Shown here one piece after another: positions 37,291 through 42,690 of a stretch of 42,690 nucleotides of DNA. Within the stretch, counting starts at the first letter, position 1. Every line of letters begins with the position of its first letter. Under the pieces are notes generated by a model that was not told the DNA's origin, searched no databases, and was given only the letters and a program-made list of their open reading frames with translations. The stretch covers positions 5,583 through 48,272 of the forward strand of contig JADHYX010000158.1 of NCBI GenBank assembly GCA_027604685.1, read 5' to 3'. The position numbers were made by a program, and so were the translations under genes. This DNA comes from Lobulomyces angularis. Lineage: Eukaryota > Chytridiomycota > Chytridiomycetes > Lobulomycetales > Lobulomycetaceae.

Positions 37291-37464
37291 AAAATTTTTG
37301 TTAAAAATTGGAAAAAAAAAATTGTCAAAGAAAATTTGAATTACATTAAAAAGGTATATCCATCATTTAATAATTAACTACATAATCAGTAAATTTTAAT
37401 TACTTCTTATAACATATAGCTATTTGGAGTTTTCAGTTTTTGTCATTGAGATTTTACGTTTCAC

Positions 37465-40400
37465 ATGCAATTCTATTACCTTTTAACAAGGGATAACTTC
37501 ACTGCCTTTTTTTTGGGCTCGCTATCCACCTTTTTATGTTTAACAGTTCCTGTTTTCATCTTTTTTCTAGTTGAAATTTCTAAAATACCAAAAACTAGGG
37601 AAACTCGAAGACTAAAAAGGAAGTTAAAACTTACTAAGGGATGGCTTTCACTGAGTACAATTCCATTAACTAAATTTCAATTTTTTCAACAAATTCGACA
37701 GCAAGAAAAGTTAAATGGAAAAAATAAAACTTTTCAGTTGATTTCTGACTACATTTTTTCTCCATCAACTTCTCCTGTCAAAAAAAATTTAAAAGTTCAC
37801 GAAGCTTTAGATACTAGTAGATTTACTATATTGAAGGACGACAAATTACTTTTTTTTAAAGATGAAACTGAGACAGATTTGTTGAGTAGCATAAGTTTGG
37901 CGAAATTTAAAGTGGACCTTTATCCAAAAAATGTTAAAGAAATAGATTTATACTTAAAATTTAACCCCATCAGATTAATATCAAAAGAAAATGAAGGTGA
38001 AGTGTATTACTTATATGCTGACAACGCTTCTGATAAAGAAGACTGGTTTATGCTAATCTATGAAGCATCTACTCTTCCTACTGATATGGACATTGAAATG
38101 CAAGAAAAAATTATTCAAAAAAAATTACAATTTAAAGAAACACTGAAGTATTCTATGTCAAAGTTGATATCTACCGTTAAATCTCAAGGCGAAAGTTCTG
38201 GAAATAGTGAATGGTTGAATGCTATTATTGGAAGAATGTTTGTTTCAATTCACGAAGATTTTAAAATCAAAAATCACCTAATTTCAAAAATTGAAAACAT
38301 ACTCAAAGCGAATTCCGCAACGCAGCATCAGTTTTTGGTAAGCTTCTAGTAGTGAATTTTCGTTGTTAAACATTTTTCAGGGAGATATTGTCATTGATAA
38401 GTTAGAAATTGGGGACTCTATCCCAATGTTGACTAATCCAAAATTATTAGAAATTTCCAGTAATGGTTCAGTGAGTGTTGAAATGGGTAAACTATATGAT
38501 TAAGGTTAAGAATCCATTCCTTATATAATATTCTTTAGATATTGAATATAATGGTGGTGCCCAAATTGTTGCCGGCACAACTGCTGTAATATCAGTGCCT
38601 TCCTTGGATAATTTTATTAAGGTGAGTCCTTTTGAAATGCCTCTGGTGTTGGGAATTGCTATTCGCAAGTTTAAGGCTAAGGTGTTACTGAAAATAAAGC
38701 CCAACTTTGAATGTATGTGTATTACCGCTTATTAGTTTATTTATAATTCTTTAATTTAGCAAACAGAATTTGGTTTGGTCTTTATGGAGATCCAGGAATG
38801 CACTTGGAACTTGAAATAACCTTAGAAAGAAATCTTTTAAATAAAGCAATTCAGTTAGAGGTACTTAATCATTATATCGTGAATAGAATCAAGGCAAAAC
38901 TAAATGAGTTGATAGTACTGCCGGAAATGGAAAGCATTCCATTTTGGTAATTAAAACTTTGTTATTTAATTCTCACAATTTTTGTTTTTAATAGGTGTTC
39001 TAATGGTGCTGGTGGTATATTTCAGGATGAAGATATTAATGAAGAATATTCTGAACAAGGAATGATTGAAAAGGAGCTGAATTCTTCTAGAAAAACATCA
39101 ACGAATATGGATTCTGATTTATCAACAGACATTATTCAAGACTCTATTAATGTTATGTCTGACGAGAACCACTCTGAGAGATTGTCACTTCAGAAAGATT
39201 CACTTTCTGTAACTTCCGCTAACTCTAATGAAGAACTTGCAAAATACGTTTTTGAAAGCTTTCACAGTGATCCCCTTACTGGGGAGGAGGAGGATACAAA
39301 AAAAGATACTTTTGAAGCATTGGTTTTGGATTCTGACCCAAGTGCAACGAATTCGTTAGAAACTTCCCTTTCGGAGTCCGTTAGCTCAAGTAACTTTAGA
39401 AACTTGTTAAATAATGAAGAATGTTCTACCCCCAGTTTGACTTTTACTCCCCCAACTATCCTTACACCGGTGTTAAATAATTCCTACATATCTAAATCTC
39501 TTGATTTTATTTCCAGTCAAGCATTAAGTTACGGTTTGGATGATAGTGCAAAAACTATATTAGTGAAGGCCAAAGAATATGGAATTGATAATAGAGTCAA
39601 AACTATTGGGGAGTGGGTCGGGTTGAATAATTGGATTCAGTATACCCCTGGAAATTCCCCTACAGTTTCTACTAATAAACTTGCCGCGGAGCATATTACT
39701 GATTCTCGAAGTTCCGTTATAAAGAAAAAAGGATCTAAAGTTTTTGATAAATGGGGTTTAAATCTTAGCACGACTCCATTAAATAAGCAGCTTGATACAC
39801 AAAATTTAAGTAAGTTGATGAACACTAAAAGTGTTCAAGGTAGCTCGGCTACCCCAATAGTCAAAACTCCTGAGCACTATATTCACAATGTCAATAGTCC
39901 ATCGATTCCTAAATATTTCAATAGAAATGATGTACAAAGTAGCAGTAAATTAGAAATGAAGATAATTGACGATGATAAAATTAAACTTGATGCTGCAAAG
40001 GAAAAGGGTATGCTCGACGTGAATATATTAGGTCACAATGTTTTAAGCGATAAATACGACTCCAGTGGATTTTTGGCGGTTGAAAATGAAGAACTTATTG
40101 AGCCGCTGAAGTTATCAACAGTAGAATTGAATGATACTGATACTTTGACGGTAGCCGAGAAAATCAATTTAGATTGTGAATCGCCAAACTGTACCAGTGA
40201 TAATACATCGAAAATATTAGTTACTGAAGGAAAAGATATTGTATTGGACATCTCTAATGTTGAGAGCAATGTTTTGAGTATTTCAAAAGAGTGCTCTTTT
40301 GTAGTAAACTCGAAATCTGAATGCAATATTGAATTTGATAGCGAAAATTTTCAATTATCCACCCAAAAGAGCGATTGGGAGGGGAAAAAGGAAAAAGTGG

Positions 40401-41788
40401 CAAAAAAAGAAGAGAAGATTTCATTTATTTGCACAGATAAAATTGACCAATCGTCACTTTCTTTAGTTGAAAATGAAAAAATTATTCCAGCTCAACATTT
40501 GGCAGTAGTAGCAGTGATGTCGGATGAAGATAAAAATATTCTAAACAATGATTGTACATTGTTAGAAAAAGTTAATGATAAGTTTTCTGAAAATTTAATA
40601 AATAATAGCAACCAATTTTTTTTGGAAGATGCGACATCGGTTACCAATTTAGTTGATTCTGTCGAAAAAAAAGAAGATTTGAATACATATGACAGTGACG
40701 ATGAAGAAAGTATTGACCTTGATAAATTAATTTTGGATTTAGAAATAAGCCAGAAAAACAAAAAGTTGTTTTTTGAACATCAAGAACAACATTTGGCAGA
40801 AAATGCTGAAGAAATTAAAAGTAATAATAAATTGACATTAAATAAAATCAATCACAGTTTGGAGGAGTTGGAGCACATACATGATGATTCTTCGAAATTG
40901 AGTACTTTAGAATCTTCCGATAGTAGCACCGACAATAGCACCGACAATGTTGAGAAGAAGATTGTAATGGACAAGAACGTTTTTATCAATGGAAATTCAA
41001 TTGATTTTAATCCGCTAATCTCCTTTCTCCATACACTTAACAACAACGTAGACTCTAAATTAAAGTATGAAATCGATGAAATCCACCTTAATTCCGAGAA
41101 AGTACAGAATTTGCCTAATGCGGAAGAGGATACCTTAAATAAAAGAATTGATACCAAACCTTTAGTTGCGTTTTTAAATTCGGTTAGTGCTACGAATACA
41201 AGTAATTCAATGGGGAAAGAAAATGCAGCAGGAAAAAATGATGTAGCTTGTAATACTGAATTGGAGATAAAGCCTCTGGTGAATTTTTTAAACACTCTCA
41301 AAAAAAAGGATTCTAAATTTGACTTTGCATCTGATCCTGAGTGTGAGAAGGAAGTTAAAAATTTATGTGAATTCAAGAATACTGAACCAGAAGTTGAATG
41401 GAATGCCAGCTGTACAACAGTAATTGAGGCCAAAAACAGGCAGCGTACTGAAGCAAAAATTGTTCTTAACACCATAGAAAATACGAAAATTGAAAATCAA
41501 AATGATTATTTAAACACACCAAAGGATTGCCATGAAAATCCTGCGGAAATAACCGACAAGGCTGATTCAGACCAACCAGAAGTCGTTGTCGAACATAACG
41601 ATATTAACTTTTCTTTAGAAAAAAAAAATTCAGAGACTACATATAGTTCGTTTTCCCCCACTTACGACATATTTAATTTTATATCTGCCTTGCCAATAGT
41701 AGGTCCCACTATTAAGCTAGTACAAAGTGGTTCTTATGGTTCTTCTTCTTCGCTTCACTGTGTTAATGCAGAAGAGAAGGAAGACTAA
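37465..41788 (+). CDS. TEX2/Nvj2-like SMP-domain lipid transfer protein
   Basis: Probable ER membrane-contact-site lipid transfer protein. Exons: 37465..38337, 38381..38486, 38539..38712, 38760..38946, 38995..41788; 1377 residues. Seen: an N-terminal hydrophobic anchor at about 12-38 (FFLGSLSTFLCLTVPVFIFF); a PH-like domain at about 110-206 ending in DWFMLIYEA; an SMP domain at about 246-446 with SEWLNAIIGRMF, the family's start signature, then FKAKVLLKIKP and NRIWFGLYGDPG; and a 930-residue acidic, Ser/Asn-rich, disordered tail. TM-PH-SMP order matches TEX2 and fungal Nvj2. The tail is far longer than in Nvj2, carries three copies of a PL[IV]xFL motif, and ends with a hydrophobic stretch IFNFISALPIVGP. 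Lipid specificity is not predictable. Confidence 0.87.
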
Positions 41789-42497
41789 TGATTATTTTTT
41801 TTTTCATTTATTCTATATCAATTAAAAAAAACTTTTTTTTTCAAACTTTTTTCTACATTTGATATATTTTTATATATATATATTTTTTTTTTAGATGTAA
41901 AAAACAACTAAAATTCAAAAAAGATAAAATTTTTAATGTTCTATTATTATATTTTTTTCTTTTACTTATAAAAAAGTCCATTTAAATTTACACAATACAA
42001 AATTTGTTAAGTAAACATAATTTAAAATTAATCTACTAGTTTTCAATTTTAAGTGTATTGTATGTTTTCCTCACTCTCACTCTCCTTACCAAAACAATTA
42101 CAATATTCTATTGGAATAAAGCAAGCAACTACGTAATCAATTAAACTCATTACTCATCAGAGCTAATACGATGAAAGTAAAATGGAAATTAAACGGAAAG
42201 CACCAATTTCTCTTTTAAGGCTCTTCAAAAAAATACATTGATATTGTTGATGCATACTATATAATGTAATTACCCAGCTCCAAAGTAATCCAGTTAAGAA
42301 TGGGCCAAATCCCCTAAGTAATCCAGTTAAGAATGGGCCAAATCCCCTAGTAATCCAGTTAAGAATGGGCCAAATCCCCTAAGTAGAGCTGTACAAGTTT
42401 GAATCCAACCCTATTCTGTTACACAAATATAGAATTCAATATTTTTTAAGAAATGTACAAAAAAATATACTTACAAGTATTGAATTTTCTTCTGTCT
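41789..42497. other. intergenic region with a minisatellite
   Basis: The 3' flank of the SMP gene begins with long T tracts and a TA-repeat near 41870. From about 42040 the composition becomes more balanced. It holds a three-copy 33-base tandem repeat at 42285-42382 (listed separately). No gene was found. Confidence 0.55.
42285..42382. repeat. 33-base tandem repeat, three copies
   Basis: Three near-perfect copies start at 42285, 42318 and 42350 with spacing 33 and 32 bases. The unit begins GTAATCCAGTTAAGAATGGG and continues CCAAATCCCCTAA. The only difference is one missing A between copies two and three. No reading frame runs through. This is a minisatellite in the spacer; perfect identity suggests recent amplification. 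Confidence 0.95.
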
Positions 42498-42579
42498 TTA
42501 TGTCATTGGGACAAATACTGCACCTGAAGAATCAGCAACATTTGGCGGATCTGGAGGATCAGCTGGCGTCGGCGGTGGT
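42498..42579 (-). CDS. last exon of an incomplete proline-rich gene
   Basis: A 3'-terminal exon on the minus strand, preceded by the acceptor AATTTAG. It reads PPPTPADPPDPPNVADSSG and ends VPMT with a TAA stop at 42498-42500. Its sudden rise in GC and the proline pattern contrast with the AT-rich flanks, supporting real coding sequence. The rest of the gene lies upstream, beyond the window or partly in 42598-42690, where one minus frame is open to the edge. Function cannot be told from a 27-codon piece. Confidence 0.5.
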
Positions 42580-42604
42580 CTAAATTGTTAATTTAACCTT
42601 ATTA

Positions 42605-42664
42605 AAAAATGGGAATACTTTTCAAATCTATCCGAAAAATGACAATACTTTTTAAATCTATCCG
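42605..42664. repeat. 30-base direct repeat, two copies
   Basis: Two adjacent 30-base copies at 42605-42634 and 42635-42664, differing at three positions (AAAAATGGGAATACTTTTC versus AAAAATGACAATACTTTTT at the start) and both ending CAAATCTATCCG or TAAATCTATCCG. The period is a multiple of three, and one minus frame (DRFKKYCHF, then DRFEKYSHF) is open through both, so it may be a coding repeat of the partial gene. Confidence 0.85.
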
Positions 42665-42690
42665 GTCTATCATGAAAATTTAAAACGCAC

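Noticed and set aside
38620..38669. Possible intron inside the SMP domain after IIK (GTGAGT donor)
   Set aside because: Although the donor looks good, the sequence codes conserved SMP strands that must be kept, and the frame is open through it.
40852..41475. Long antisense open frame opposite the SMP protein tail
   Set aside because: A mirror of Ser/Asp/Glu-rich coding sequence on the plus strand; low-complexity composition suppresses antisense stops.

Overview
The window is nuclear DNA of an AT-rich, intron-rich eukaryote. Coding exons have moderate AT content; spacers and introns are extremely AT-rich with runs of 8-17 A or T. Nearly every gene is cut by short GT-AG introns (about 25-90 bases), and TAA, TAG and TGA all serve as stops. 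Gene content (PKA-like kinase with C-tail, RasGEF-PH protein, TAF5, full-length ATM/Tel1, TEX2/Nvj2-like SMP protein, beta-carbonic anhydrase) fits a unicellular opisthokont, perhaps an early-branching fungal relative, or another amoeboid protist. The sequence alone does not fix the lineage. No tRNA, rRNA, CRISPR or prokaryotic feature was seen.

Layout, left to right: PKA-like kinase (-, 608-2623); RasGEF-PH exchange factor (+, 3235-6655); two-TM protein with LPxY/PPxY motifs in its tail (+, 6907-8858); beta-carbonic anhydrase (-, 9233-10177); TPMT-family methyltransferase (-, 10645-11627); unrecognised small gene (-, 11665-12113); TAF5 (+, 12291-14790); RFC small subunit (-, 15112-16456); ubiquilin/Dsk2 (-, 16969-18374); small single-TM protein (-, 18832-19401); C2H2 zinc-finger protein (+, 20335-20886); MYG1 (-, 21083-22472); hotdog thioesterase (+, 22609-23239); ATM/Tel1, 32 exons (-, 23564-33660); tandem-BTB protein (+, 33807-35627); small N-anchored coiled-coil protein (-, 35859-36170); decayed Tc1/mariner-type transposase (-, about 36402-37290); TEX2/Nvj2-like SMP lipid-transfer protein (+, 37465-41788); and, at the right edge, two minisatellites and the last exon of an incomplete proline-rich gene (-).

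The genes do not form one pathway. They are a compact housekeeping set: signalling (PKA, RasGEF), transcription (TAF5), DNA replication and damage response (RFC, ATM), proteostasis (ubiquilin, possible Nedd4-type adaptor), metabolism (carbonic anhydrase, thioesterase, methyltransferase, MYG1) and ER contact-site lipid transfer. Several neighbours share short divergent intergenic regions (136-177 bases). I joined exons by hand from GT-AG signals and reading phase; every multi-exon model given closes in frame. Points worth a second look are micro-exons of 6-24 bases, introns as short as 25-41 bases (some readable through), a PH domain split by a low-complexity insert, tandem BTB domains, and repeated short motifs in the SMP protein's tail.
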